Positions 47,230-59,274 of a stretch of DNA of 64,000 nt are shown here, one piece after another; within the stretch, counting starts at the first letter, position 1, and each line of letters begins with the position of its first letter. The notes beneath the pieces are model-generated. The model saw only the letters and a list, made by a program, of their open reading frames with translations, was not told where the DNA came from and made no database searches. This DNA is from Scalesia atractyloides (Eukaryota; Streptophyta; Magnoliopsida; Asterales; Asteraceae): the NCBI GenBank assembly GCA_947069175.1, contig CAMTDV010000017.1, positions 33,427,126-33,491,125 of the forward strand, written 5' to 3'. Made by a program: the position numbers and the translations under genes.

Positions 47230-47965
47230 ACTAAAACCTACATGGAACTTCTCATAACCGCCTGACAATGCCTCTGATCCTTTGGCAAGAATACTTATAT
47301 ATAGGAAGTACCAGCGGCGTATCCACCATATTCTTGTCAAATTTCATTGGTTTTATCAGTAAGTTATGATTGGTTCTATGATGTGACTCTAGAACATAAA
47401 TAAACACAACAACCAATGTCTGAGTCCTAATTCTGATAGTATACATGTTTGAATGGTGACAGTACCTCTCTCGTTTGTTATGATGGAGAGGTTAGTCTAT
47501 GTAGAAGTGAGACACAACTCAACTTCTTTAAATGTTGAGATTGATATGAATGCTAAATCAGTGAGTATCAAATAAACTTCAACCAAGACAATACTAAATC
47601 CTACATGGAACTTCTCATAACCGCCTGATAATGCCTCTGATCCTTTGGCAAGAATACTTATATATAGGAAGTACCAGCAGCGTATCCACCATATTCTTGT
47701 CAAATTTTCATTGGTTTTATCCGTAAGTTATGATTAGTTCCATATGACTCTAAAACATAAACAAACACAATCAACCAAAGCTTGAGTCTTAATTCTGGTA
47801 GTATATACGTTTGAATGATGACAGTACCTCTCTCGTTTGTTATGACGGAGAGGTTAGTCTATGTAGAAGTGAGGCACAACTCAACTTCTTTAAATGTTGA
47901 GATTGTAATACGTTGAGATGTATGATGATATGAATGTTAAATCAATGAGTATAAAAACAAAACTG
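47230..47965 (-). repeat. Tandem duplication of ~365 bp downstream of gag in gypsy 2
   Basis: Copies at about 47235-47595 and 47600-47960 are highly similar (e.g. CATGGAACTTCTCATAACCG, CCTCTCTCGTTTGTTATGA). Each holds CTATATATAAG on the minus strand (about 47300 and 47662), a TATA-like word. No protein is encoded. Confidence 0.85.
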
Positions 47966-48097
47966 GAATAGTAATTCGCATTAAGATCCTTGGATAAATT
48001 TCCAATTTATAATTGAGACACGTGAAAATTGAGATATCATAAAGAAAAACATAAAACTAAGCGGTTGGAGTTGAATCTTGATTTTTGGTGAAGGAGA

Positions 48098-49441
48098 CTA
48101 GTTGGGTGGTTCGTTTGGGCCGTCATTATCTTCAACAGGATTGGCGTTGATGTTGAAAACTCTTCCTCTTGCTGGTGGCCTAGTGGTTGGGTTTTCTTGA
48201 TTTGCTTGGTTAACTGGGTTTGCTTGAGCTTGGGCGTTTATGATGTTAACCAATCGAGGGCACGTGTTTCTATAATGGGTAGGGTCGCCACAATTAAAAC
48301 AAGCTCGAACATAAGGTAACATGGGGTATTGGGGTTGTTGATATGTTTGGATCATGTTTTGAGTAGGGGGTGAGGTTTGGTTTTGAGGGGTGCGGCAAAC
48401 CTTGCTCAAATGGCCATAGCGTCCACAATTCGCACATAGTCGACAAGGTAAGGTAGATGGATGGTGATAGAAACAGGTGTTACATTGAGCGTGAGGTCCA
48501 AGGTAAGGTTTCTTATTTGGGTAAGTTGAGTTGGGTACTACTTGAGTAATTGGGATAGCTTGGAGGGGTACGGCTTGTGAGGCTGGTTGATTGCGTTGGG
48601 TGACAGCGAAAAGTTGCCCATCTCGTTTTCTCTTAGAAATGGGTTGAGAAGGGGATTCGGTTTGGGTGGAGTTTGAGGTTTCAGTCGATGTTTTATCCTT
48701 CTTCTTCTCCTCCTTGAAGTCTTTATTCCGTATGCGGTTCTCGGTGAGCTCTATAGCTAACTCCATTGCTGCTTCCAAAGTTGCAGGCGTGGTACTTATT
48801 ACAGAGTCTTGAATTTTTTAAGGAAGACCTCGAATGTAGTGTTCGATCAAACGGTAGAGGGGAGTGAACAAGTTGGGAACCATTTGATTTAACTCAAGGA
48901 ATCTCTTGTTGTACGTGGTGTGGTCGCCTTCCTTTTGTTTCAACGAATAGAACTCATCCTCTAATTTCTTGATTTCGCTTCTTGAGCAAAACCGTCTTGT
49001 CATGATCTCTTTCAACTCTTCCCAAGTCAAAGTCATAGCATCTTCAACACCTCGTTTGGCCTTCTCTGTGTTCCACCATGTAATTGATATTCCAAGTAAA
49101 CGACCAGTAGCATATCGCACTTTGCGATCATCGGGGCAATCGCAATTTAGAAAAGTGTTTTCCATTTCTTCAAACCAATAGAGGAGAGCGGTGACACCTT
49201 CAGTCCCTTCGTATTTTGGAGGGTCGCAGGATTTGAAATGCTTGAAGGTGCATTTAGTGGTAATTGGGGGAGGATTGACAATGTTTTGATCTTCTTGATT
49301 GACGGGATTAGCGGTAAGGGCTTGTTGGACTTGAACTACAATGTTGGGTATTACGGCAGCCATTTGTTGAGCGATTTGGGTAGCCATGCGCTCGCGGGCT
49401 TTTCCTGATCTCATCTTCCTACGAGCGAGGCTAGAAGACAT
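48098..49441 (-). pseudogene. gypsy 2 gag relic
   Basis: ATG 49441 opens MSSSLARRKMRSGKARERM, much like the gag start of gypsy 1. Capsid motifs include WWNTEKAKRG, LTWEELKEIMTRRF and HYIRGLP (about 48830). A TAA at about 48818 stops the frame. It resumes at 48778 and ends at 48098 after an irregular Cys/His cluster (CNTCFYHH...CANCGRYGHLSKVC) and a knuckle CFNCGDPTHYRNTC (about 48300-48255). No protease follows, so the internal region ends in non-coding DNA. If the stop were read through or absent in relatives, this Gag of about 448 residues would form particles for an element that supplies no enzymes itself. Confidence 0.85.
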
Positions 49442-50274
49442 CTACAAGGAATACATATCAAGAGAATGAGTTGGATGTTTTAGGGATCATGTGTCGTATT
49501 TAGGAATGAACATTCATAAAATAAATATAGAATAATAAATCTACTACATCCATAGGATGTCTTGGGCTTTGCTCGTAATTGGGCCTTGCATGCCGCCATA
49601 CTTCACATTCGTAATCATGTGGGCCCCCATGATTACCGGGTTTTTCATATGGTTCGCATGTGTTAGCCTGGTTACGTACACTAAAACCCGGAGAAAATCG
49701 AGAAATATGTATGTAACGTATGATATTCGGAATGTATCCAGGTGTGGACACGGTGACACCTCAAAGTGGGGTTAGTTCGAACGACGTTTGGTGTGGCATG
49801 CTTTGGCCTAATAGGTCCTTCGTACTCTCATCGTTAGTCCCCAGGTAGGCAAACTGGTCCGTTATATTGGATTTATACGAATGCCAACCTAGACAGGACG
49901 TTCCGACTACCGGTACTTGTACCCTTACAGTTACTACATGCCCGTCGCAGAACTCACTTTGATGAGATTTGAAAAATGAAAAAAAATGCGACAAAATCTT
50001 GAATAACGGAAGTATGAAGATGATTTGAATATGTGAACATTGAAATATGTATGATGAATGTGTATGTAATTATGTATGTCTGACTGTAAGTATAATTCAC
50101 TATGTATCACAAAATGTAATATTGGAAGTGTTTGCAGGCATTTGTGTATGTAATAAATATGAAAGAAATAAACATCATGAGTATGCATATAACCACATAA
50201 ACAATTAAAATCTAATCAACTATAGTATAGGCTCTAAGGGTCTAATAACCTATCCTATATCCCTATAGTCAAAA
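49442..50274 (-). other. Leader of gypsy 2
   Basis: About 830 bp without a gene between gag and the PBS. Confidence 0.6.
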
Positions 50275-50286
50275 GCTCTGATACCA
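50275..50286 (-). other. Primer-binding site of gypsy 2
   Basis: The minus strand reads TGGTATCAGAGC, three bases inside the LTR edge at 50290, the Met-tRNA type as in gypsy 1. Confidence 0.9.
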
Positions 50287-51433
50287 ATCTGTCACACCCC
50301 GACCCGCAGCGGAAAAGGTGATCGGGGCATGATTGGGTTTTCATCAAAGCTCATGACATTTATTATAATGTTTCATATTTATTATTACAATTTAAAGGAG
50401 ATCATACAATCATAATTACAACATGTTCTACACATCTTTCTAGACTTCATTATTTTCTTCTAAGGCATTTCCTATGTTTTCCTTGCTTCATCATGTTCAC
50501 CTGTATCATGTGTAAAAATGGTTTTTTTTGGATCAACAAAAAGTTGGCGAGTGAACCTTGTTAGAAACATTTATTATTTATTTCTTGTTGTATTTAATAT
50601 GGAAAAGTTGCGCAATAATCATATATGAACAAACGTAAGTAAACATACAATAACAAACAAATAGCATACAATAACAAACAAATAGCATACAATAACAAAC
50701 ACCTTGCATGAATATGTAACATGAATGATAATGTAAATGTTGGGAACGTCTCGTTCACGCTCATAGGTAATGGGGAACGGCTCACGCTCATAGGTAATGG
50801 GGAGCAGACGGCCTATGATGAAATGTATGTGCGATCAAGGCTCAATCAAACGGAGCCGATCGTGTGTTGGCAACGCCTCGTTCACGCTCATAGGTAATGG
50901 GGAACAGCTCAACGCTCATAGGTAATGGGGAGCGGCGGCCTATGAAAATGTATGTACTGAAAATGATAAATTTAATCTAAACAATAATCACACAAACAGA
51001 TAATACATGTTGAATACACATTTGTTCATGGATATGATAGATGCACAATAGTTTAAATGTGATAAATAATAAGACACATGATACACCCCAAAAACATGAT
51101 TAAAACGGGGAATTTATAGAGATTCACTCACATTGGGTGCGTTTGCTTTAAGATGTTGAATGCGCACGAGTTTAGAGGATTGATCGACGAGAGATAACTA
51201 ACCTAATTAATAACGAAAAGGTATGGTAAATAAGCGGATTTTATTAATCAATTTTAGTAGGATTATTGGATATATTTTTGTGAGTTTAAGGCTATTTTCT
51301 AACTTTAAAAACGTTATTTTTAAGTATTTTTAATTGATTTTTAAATAAAATAAATAAATAAAAATAATAAAAAATATTGACTTTTTGACCCTTGACTTGT
51401 TGACCGCTGACCGTTGACCGGTTCGGTCGTTCG

Positions 51434-51517
51434 TATGAGTGCCCTGGGTGAGACTCGAACCCGTGACCTCCCGTACGCGTGCACGCAGCTCTACCAACTG
51501 AGCTACGTGTCTAACCC
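51434..51517 (-). other. tRNA-like module 1 in the right gypsy 2 LTR
   Basis: Same A box and B box as at 45408-45484, unchanged. Confidence 0.7.
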
Positions 51518-51600
51518 GAAATATTTCTGTTTTTAATTATATTTATACACTAATTAAGTTAATCCGAAAATCATTTATTTTGAAAAGGATTTAATTGCAT

Positions 51601-51675
51601 CAACTCGGTGCTCGCCACAGGTCTCGAACTCGGGACCTGTGGTTTAGTTTGGCACACAGTCTAGTGTCTAACTTG
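51601..51675 (-). other. tRNA-like module 2 in the right gypsy 2 LTR, A box deleted
   Basis: The B-box side is as in the left copy, but the inverted ACAGTCCAcCGCTGGACTGTG arm has collapsed to CACAGTCTAGTG, a deletion within a small hairpin. Confidence 0.6.
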
Positions 51676-51759
51676 GTAAATATTCTGGATTTTATTATAC
51701 TTAACATCTTACTGTTGTGGATCCGGTTCAGTTTAAAAAAAAGACATTTTATTACAGCG

Positions 51760-51837
51760 AATGTGTGTGTCAAGGATCGAACTCGGGACGTATGCATATT
51801 GTTTGCACACAGTCCACCGCTGGACTGTGTGTCTAAC
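51760..51837 (-). other. tRNA-like module 3 in the right gypsy 2 LTR
   Basis: As module 3 in the left LTR, with the A-box arm complete. Confidence 0.55.
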
Positions 51838-52685
51838 CCGTTCATAATATTGATTTTAATTAATCTTATATCATACACGACTTCGTCTTCTTCGTTCAAA
51901 ACACAGACAACGGTTAACTAACTGTTTCTTGTTTAATTCGGTTAACGAACATTATGAGCAATCGTAATGTATTAAACAGAAAGGGTTTGGGGATTGATTG
52001 TACCGAGCAGATTGTCTTCTTCAGAAATCCGGCAAAGATCGTCGGCTCTGTTTTTTGAAGTCCCTCTGTTCGGATTCAAAAATCAGATTGATTGATTAGA
52101 TATGAGATTGAACTACTGAGCAACTATTATCAGTAGGTTTAAATGATCATACCGGCAAACAGTGAGATTCTGGAACTTTCAGAAGTTTTCCTGCGAAAAC
52201 AGAAAATCCGGCAACGTCGTCTGGAATAGATTCTGGGTGAGGGATTGATGTTAGTAATAATCTAACAATGGGTTAAAACAGAAAAAGTCGAGGTATTTAC
52301 CGTGTAGATGAAAGTCTCGGTTTTCCGGCGACTTGCAGAGATTTTCCGGCGAGTGAAATTGCGTCGAGAATTGGTGTGATTGTGAGCGAAAAGGTTATCA
52401 GAAGCTAGAGTGTGTATTTATAGGGAAGAACATCGACGAATTGGGTCTGATTATCGTCTTGATTCGTTAGTCAAAAATTCTCCGGCGGTTATGACTAATG
52501 TTGCGGACTGGACATCGGTTATAACCGATGGTGTTGTTAATTCTTACGTTAAGTCAAAGGTAACCGATGATGATTGACGAAATCGTCGGATTTTCCGGCG
52601 TCAGCGGATTTGGGCGCGCTGTGTAACTGGGTTTGATTTCCAGATTTATTTTATGTATTAGTTGTTTCAATATGTAAACAAACAA

Positions 52686-52767
52686 CACAAGTGGCGGAGT
52701 GGTTGGGCGAGTGAGAGTTAAGACTGTGTGAATACCGGCTGACCCGGGTTCGAAACCCGGCTTCAGC
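52686..52767 (+). other. tRNA-like module 4 in the right gypsy 2 LTR
   Basis: Perfect A and B boxes; the T arm pairs fully here (CCGGG TTCGAAA CCCGG), unlike in the left LTR. This is the best-kept tRNA-like module of the window. Confidence 0.75.
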
Positions 52768-52942
52768 ATTTTATTTTTAATACATTTTCAAATATAAATT
52801 TTATATTCTAATATACTTATTAATTATGTATCGTTTAAAATTAATTTGAGCATTAAATACGCAACGAAATTTTTAACTGGTTGTTCGGTTAATAAATGAA
52901 GCGGGTTTGGTTAACCCGGTTTTTGACGGATGTTACAGTTTG

Positions 52943-53500
52943 GCTATTGTTCAAATATCAAGCTCGATTCGAGTCGATGTATATTGTTTGATGATATTAA
53001 TGAAATAATATTTGAATTGGTTTTACATCTAAGAAATATATTAAGTTTGCAAATGCATGTGGAAATGTACATTTTTTAGTGTTTGTAATTCCAGTCACAC
53101 ATTGCAACTAATGCATACTCGGGTTGGCATGTCTAATCCGTTTAATAAACAAATCATTCACCCGTAAATCTATTTAATATTTGAACAACAATGTTATAAC
53201 TTTAATCCGGTTTGCTTCTTTACTACAACTCGTTTACAATATATTGCAAGTCGTTTAGATAAACAAGTTATATGAGCCATGTTTGTATTACACGATGATC
53301 AATAGACAAATAGGATAAGTCGAGCCAGGGTAGGCTCGAACTTGTAATAAAACGAGGCGGCTCGGCTCGAGCTTGAAGTTAAACGAGTGAAGTCATGAGC
53401 CCTCGGCTCGGTTTCAAGTCATTTCAAATTGAGCTCTTTTAGCAAGCTTTTTTGAGCGAGCTACAAGCCGAGCCGCGAGCTTCTTGAACAACCCTCACAC
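52943..53500. other. Former 3' flank of the MAP3K gene and a hAT-like scrap
   Basis: No gene. From about 53315 to 53490 GGCTCGGCTCGAGCTTG-like words suggest the remnant of a common hAT-type repeat. Confidence 0.4.
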
Positions 53501-54069
53501 TAGGGGTGAGCATGATGCGGTTCGGTTCGGTTATTGCCTATAACCGAAACCATAACCGCATACTTCGGTTATAAAAAAATCATAACTATTCGGTTCGGTT
53601 AATGCGGTTTCAGTTAATCGGTTATTTGCGGTTAATGCGGTTTCGGTTCGGTTATAAGTCGGTTATTTTATCGTTTCTAAAGTTAGGCTTTAAATGTGTG
53701 GGTTATGCAAATATCATGCGCAAATATAAATATACATAGTTAAAGCTTGTAAAATTATCAATTATATATTATTTCCACGTGTTATGTGGAAGCATACATA
53801 CGAACACAAAGTGGCTAGAGTTTTAAATTCAATGAGGTTGGGTCATGGTTAAAAAACTTAAACACTTCACAAAAAAAACTATGGATTGGGCCATGGTTAA
53901 ACACTAACTTAAAAACCTATGGTCTTATGGATTCGGCCATGTTTAAAACATTCGGTTCGGTTATTTGCGTTTATGAAACTAATAATAACCATAACCGAAC
54001 CGCAACATGCGGTTATAAAAAATATAAATAACCGACCCTTCGGTTATTTCGGTTTTATACTCACCTCTA
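53501..54069. mobile_element. hAT-type MITE
   Basis: 569 bp with inverted ends TAGGGGTGAGCA / TACTCACCTCTA and a perfect 8-bp target duplication CCTCACAC (53493-53500 and 54070-54077). The inside is full of GGTTCGGTT/AACCGAA words and codes for nothing. Confidence 0.9.
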
Positions 54070-54209
54070 CCTCACACAAAAAATGTGTAACACTTTGGGC
54101 AAATCTCACAACATTTGGTTCTCTCCCCGGGAGAGATCCTGAGCAGGAATTCCCTTCCTCAAATATCACCAATGATTTAGAGAAAATGAAATATGCTGAT
54201 GTGGGAGTG

Positions 54210-54795
54210 TAGCGGTGTGCACGGTTCGGATAGGTTGTTAGGCAAAACTAAAACCGAAATGTCGGTTTTTCGGTTTTCTAAAACCTCTCGGTTTTGGTTT
54301 TAACACCGGTTCGGTTTGGTTTTTCAGTTTTTTGAACAAAATTATGTAAGATCCAAAAAATTAAAAGTATAATTTAAAATTTAAGAATCTTTCTTATATG
54401 TTTACATTTAATTTATTATACTTAACCTTTTTAATTAAAATATTGTTTACATAAACCTAACTTTCTAATCTATTTTTATGCTTTTTATTAGGACATTTTC
54501 TTTTATAATACTTTAAATATCATTTTATTTTTATATTAACTGCTAACACTCAAGAATAAAATTAATAATTTCTATTAGCATGAGTTAAACGCTTAAACAA
54601 CTTAAACTTAAACATAAAAATTTATGGACTAAGTCTACTATTATAACTTATCGATTCAGTTTTTTTCCAGTTATTGAAAGTGTTTATCCAAAAACCGAAC
54701 CAAAATTTTCGGTTATTAAAAATCCGAAAAACAATCCATCGGTTTTTATTTCGGTTTGATTTTCTCAATTATTTCGGTGTTGTGCTCATAAATAG
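54210..54795. mobile_element. Second hAT-like MITE, degraded
   Basis: It begins TAGCGGTGTGCACGGTTCGG and ends near TTTCGGTGTTGTGCTCAT, an imperfect inverted pair with CGGTTTT words between. The target duplication is too decayed to show. Confidence 0.5.
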
Positions 54796-54995
54796 GGAGC
54801 AGTACCTGGACGTGCTAAAAAAAACTCCAGTTTTTGAGAAAGAGTAAAGTAGAGGTATCATTTGTGTAAAAACTAAAAAGAAGACGATCTATCTATCTAT
54901 CTATCTGTTCAATAAAACGTTATCTTCTTCTTCTTCTTCTTCTTCGTCTGTTGAAGGAATAACAGGCGTGGTTCGGTGTTGGACACAAGGCAACA

Positions 54996-56419
54996 ATGTC
55001 ATCACTTTCGCTCTCATTTCTTCAGAGCGCATGCTCCTATTCCAATCTTCATCACCACCACAAGCTTCTCATTCAACCGCCATTCATTTCATCTTCATCA
55101 CTGTCGTCTCCAACAACCTCTCTGGTTCTACAAGCCTCCGCCAGAACTCGTCAAGATAACAGAAAAGCTCGCCATGCTCGTATTCGTAAGAAGGTGACAT
55201 TTATCGTTTTTCTAACCCTAGTTCTCTTCACTTTATACACTTGTACATTTTCCCCCAAATAATTCATAATAATTAGCTTAATTTTGCTATTGAAGTATTT
55301 TCTAGGGCTATAGAAGGAGCCAGGCGCATTTATCTGATTTTTTTTTTCTCATTTTAGAAGAAATTTGTATGAATTTGTTCAATGTTCTTTATATTTTTTG
55401 CAAGCATAATTTGTATGAGTAACTTAATGGAGGATTTCAGTTATAGAATATAATTTACTATACATCTAGCTTGATCTAATCCTCGGTTTTAAAAGCACGA
55501 GGCGATCTGTTGTGTTTTGATATCTAAAGCCGATGCGCGATGCGTGAAGTGCGTATGCGAGGTGTTCGTTGTTAAAAAATGTTAAATAGAATTATAGATT
55601 ATGGTTGAACTAGTTAACTTTTATACATTAAAATATAAGAGATTTTCGTCATCTCTAGTTAGTTTTGTTAAATCGATGTTCTAACTTGCTCTAGTACTCA
55701 AACCCATTGCTCAAATGATGGTCAGATTTGTTCAATAATATACGAAAAACTCGGCCTCCTGCATCATGTGATGTGTGTATTATGCGCTCCTGATACGTGC
55801 GTGCATTATAAAACTAAGTTCTAATCACTCATTGTGCAGTAGCTTTTGTAATTTATTGGTATATTATATAAAGTTCTGTCACTCTTATATTTTAGGTGGA
55901 GGGGACACCCGAAAGACCAAGAATGTGCGTCTTTCGATCCAACAAGCATCTGTACGTCCAAGTGATTGATGATACTAAAATGCATACTCTTGCATCAGCT
56001 TCTACGATGCAGAAACCCCTCTCTGAGGAGTGTGATTTCACCTCTGGTCCCACAATTGTAAGTAGCTTTTCTAAAAAAATTCCCATACGCGATATTGCAA
56101 ACATATGCAGTGTTCATGCTACATTTTATCTATTTGCAGAGAATATAAACTTTCAATATTAGTAATAGGCGTATGGAAACGTATAACATTGTATCATCTT
56201 GTTACAGTTATCACTGGATTAGGCTTGCATATATAATTGTCTGTGTGTAATGTGAGTTTTTGTTGTTAGGATGTAGCTAAGAAAATAGGGGAAGCGATTG
56301 CAAAGTCGTGCATAGAGAAAGGGATCACGGCTGTGGCCTTTGATCGAGGTGGTTATCCTTATCATGGACGAATTCAGGCGCTTGCTGATTCAGCTCGAGA
56401 ACATGGTCTTCAGTTCTAG
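54996..56419 (+). CDS. RPL18: Plastid 50S ribosomal protein uL18c (L18), nuclear gene
   Basis: Three exons: 54996-55193, 55896-56057, 56270-56419 (stop TAG 56417). Splice sites are GT/AG and all introns are phase 0. The product has 169 residues, close to the usual length of plant plastid L18. The first ~45 residues are rich in Ser and Leu with few acids, a plastid transit peptide. The mature part has TRQDNRKARHARIRKK, RPRMCVFRSNKHLYVQVIDD, TMQKPL and the C-terminal VAFDRGGYPYHGRIQALAD block that defines uL18. It binds 5S rRNA in the central protuberance of the plastid large subunit. A CTT run (54926-54945) lies in the likely 5' UTR. The frame is intact, and no inserted element is seen in the exons. 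It is the best candidate for a working gene here. Confidence 0.93.
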
Positions 56420-58366
56420 TTCTCTTTTCTTCATTTACTTGTATTTCAAGCTTGAATCTTTTGTCTCCCTACAAGATTTATTATTGAAACATGCCAAAGC
56501 TGCATATTTTTGTTAGTTTCCAATTTGTGTTTTGTGTACTGAAACATGTAAAATTAATCACAACAATAGTTAAAGAGAAATGGGTTGGAAGTCTCTGATT
56601 CGGTTAGAAATTCTGTTGGTCTGATTTTCCAGTTGGATGTTTCAACCTTCAAAGTTTATACATAAAAGTATTAAAACTGTACGGTTTGAGTATGCAAAAA
56701 CATCTGGTTTGACAATCCATACCATAGCATAAGTGAACCCAACACTCTGGATGGATTTATAAGAAGTTAGAACTCCACCCTTTTGCTATACCAGAATGAA
56801 GAAAGTACCAAGGCGGATATAAGAAAGTACCACATCCACTCCTGTCGCCATCAACACAACAACTGTCGCGGCCACGACACCATCTTCATCGTTGGCAACA
56901 ATGATACAACCAACCATCTTCATCGTTGGCAACAATGATACATCCAACGGCCCCACCATCATTGTTAACTCCATTGTCGCAACCGCGTCGCCACCTAAGC
57001 AATTATCACTGTCACCATTAGTCATCAGTCATCGTAAAAAATATAGCAAATCAACCTGTTTCGATATTTTCACGGATCATTTCAACCTGAGCCTATCTTG
57101 ATCAGATATGGTTTTGACCCTAACCGAGTTATTGTTAATACTACCCGAGCCAACTTTGGCAATGAGGCGTCTTATCGTTGGATGGAAACGGACGGCCAAC
57201 ACACCACCTTCTCTCTCCTCACTAGCCAGTTTCTCTCTCCTCTCTCGTCTCTCCCCCTCACAAAACTAATCCGCTTGTTTTCCGAAGACAAATATCCCTC
57301 CCCTCCACTTGGCCGACACCTCGCTTCTGTACAATATACGCACCTCCCATTGGAGGTGCTCCTAAGGATTCACGCGATTCCAAGATGTGCCATAGAATAC
57401 ACAATATATTAAAGCATTTTAACCCCAATATTTGACGGCTTTGAATGAATTCTCACATGTTTTGGTCCTTGATATCCTTCTTAGTGATATTACAGAAGCA
57501 TTTGGCTATTTTGATACGAACAGCTTTGTTTGATTATTTGAAGTCTTTAGTTTGTTTTGTTTAAGTTTGGTTTGTTAAGGACCATTATGGCCTTTTTGTT
57601 TTATTTGGGGTGTCTTGTGGAACTTTTATTAATTGTGATTTGATTATAAACCTAAATGCCGTCAAGGTCTGGACATCCAGAATCGGCTTTTCTTCACATC
57701 TCTTAGCTTTCTTATTCTCTACCCTATCATATTTGGTGATGGAAGAGCGACAAACCGAATAAAAGTCAAGAAAGTCTACTCAAGTAGCCAGAGCTGCTTT
57801 GCAAGACTATGTCGCTCAGAGATAGCCTCAGAAACTCAATTCTGGACGAAGCACGACTATGCCGACAAGAATGCACGACCACGCCGACAAGAAATGTACA
57901 ACCATGCCCGTGTGTGAGTGGAGGCACGCTCGTGTTGACCAAATTCGTGCGGCCACACCCGTGCGTGTGCATAGGCTAGAGAGTTCAAATACTCGCGGCT
58001 GCTAAAAAAATAGATCAAAAAAAGCTCGGCTTGAAATCGACACAATTAGTAAACGAGCCGATCCCAAGCCCGAGCTAGGCCGGCTCTACTCGTGAGCGGT
58101 TTGAAATATTATTTTATTACATTAATTCAATTCTAAATGTATTAAAAATTATAAACATATAGGAAAGGATTAAAGTGTTAACATTTTAAGTTTAATTAAT
58201 CAATAACATGTAAAAATATCAAAATTAAAACAAAATAATGCATATAATAATATTATACGTATGCCTTTAAGTATTTAAAATCTTAGAAAAAGACAAAATT
58301 AATACATATGTGTATGTTACTTTTTTGTTTTTTTTTTTTTGTTTTTATGTTATCAATATTTAAAAA
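56420..58366. other. Intergenic DNA without a supported gene
   Basis: Open frames here (e.g. 57098-57412) lack family motifs. A direct repeat CAACCATCTTCATCGTTGGC occurs at about 56882 and 56912. From about 57770 GGCCACACCCGTGCG-type words hint at an old LTR. Confidence 0.4.
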
Positions 58367-58367
58367 A

Positions 58368-58677
58368 GAGTTAATTACGTTTTTCGTCCCTGTGGTTTGT
58401 CAAAAATCACTATTTCAATCCATTAGTTTAAATATTGCAATTTCCGTCCTTGTGGGTTTCACTTTCGTAACTATTTCAATCCACCTTCATTAATTCCATC
58501 CAATTATTCTGACACTATATTGCAAACTAATTGACTGAAATAGTGATTTTTTGACAAACCAATGGATTGAAATAGTTAAGAAAGTGAAACCACAAGGACT
58601 GAAATGACAATTTTTAAACTAATGGAATGAAATAGTGATTTTTGACAAACCACAGGGACGAAAAATGTAATTAACTC
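58368..58677. mobile_element. MULE-type MITE, copy 1
   Basis: Inverted ends GAGTTAATTAC / GTAATTAACTC extend through CGTCCCTGTGGTTTGTCAAA. Flanked by TTTAAAAAA on both sides, a 9-bp duplication as in Mutator-like elements. Confidence 0.85.
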
Positions 58678-58754
58678 TTTAAAAAAAATTAACAAGTTGG
58701 ATCAAGTGTACGAACACAGCCCGAGCTTGACTTTTTATCTTGATAGAAAAAAAT

Positions 58755-59195
58755 AGTAAATTGCATTTTATATCTTTTAAGTTTGAGCTAAATTGTAGGC
58801 GTCGTCCTTTAACTACCAAAATTACACTAAATGTCCTTTATTTATGTTGATGTTTCTCATTAGACGGTATCCTTTGTACCTAACCCAATTATTTTTTCTA
58901 TTAACTCTTAACTCATGCAACTCACATGAGGGCATAATGGCATTTCACTTATTTTGTATTTAATATATATTATTTTTATTTAATTTTGTTTTAGTTATTA
59001 AGTGAAAATGACCATTATGCCCTCATGTGAGTGGCATGTGTTAAGAGTTAACTGAAAAAATTAACTAGGTTAAGGCAAAAGGACTCCGCCCGTTAAGAAA
59101 CAGTAACATAAAGGAGATCTAGTGTAATTTCGTTAATTACAGGACATCGCCTGCAATTTGGCTTAAAGTTTAAGGACGTAAAATGCAATTTACTC
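58755..59195. mobile_element. Foldback MITE, relative of the one in the MAP3K intron
   Basis: Ends AGTAAATTGCATTTTA / TAAAATGCAATTTACT with the same internal blocks as 42975-43394 (CTTTTAAGTTTGAGC, TTAACTCTTAACTCATG-like). Confidence 0.75.
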
Positions 59196-59274
59196 TAAAA
59201 TAAATGAAGCAGGCCGAGCCGACTCTTTTAAATTCGAGCTTGAGCCCAACATGGCTCGATCAACTAGATTACAG

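Larger units (their letters stand above)
44369..52937 (-). mobile_element. Gag-only gypsy retrotransposon 2, full length
   Basis: Two long LTRs (44369-46936 and 50290-52937) flank a 3.35-kb inner part. Read on the minus strand this has a PBS, a gag relic and a polypurine tract, but no protease, RT, RNase H or integrase. The target duplication is perfect: GTTTG at 44364-44368 and 52938-52942. It is therefore a non-autonomous element that must borrow pol, probably from relatives such as gypsy 1, whose gag and PBS are similar. It landed 146 bp after the MAP3K stop codon, in or near its 3' UTR, in antisense orientation. Confidence 0.95.
50290..52937 (-). repeat. 5' LTR of gypsy 2 (right copy)
   Basis: 2648 bp. 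Nearly identical to 44369-46936 apart from scattered substitutions, an extra AT-rich block at about 51275-51362, and a short deletion inside tRNA-like module 2. Confidence 0.95.

Noticed and set aside
45408..52767. Functional tRNA genes
   Set aside because: Acceptor stems do not pair, anticodon arms are unclear, and the modules are repeated in both LTRs; tRNA-derived sequence fits better.
56786..57412. Small genes downstream of RPL18
   Set aside because: The frames lack known motifs, overlap on both strands, and contain a direct repeat of low complexity.
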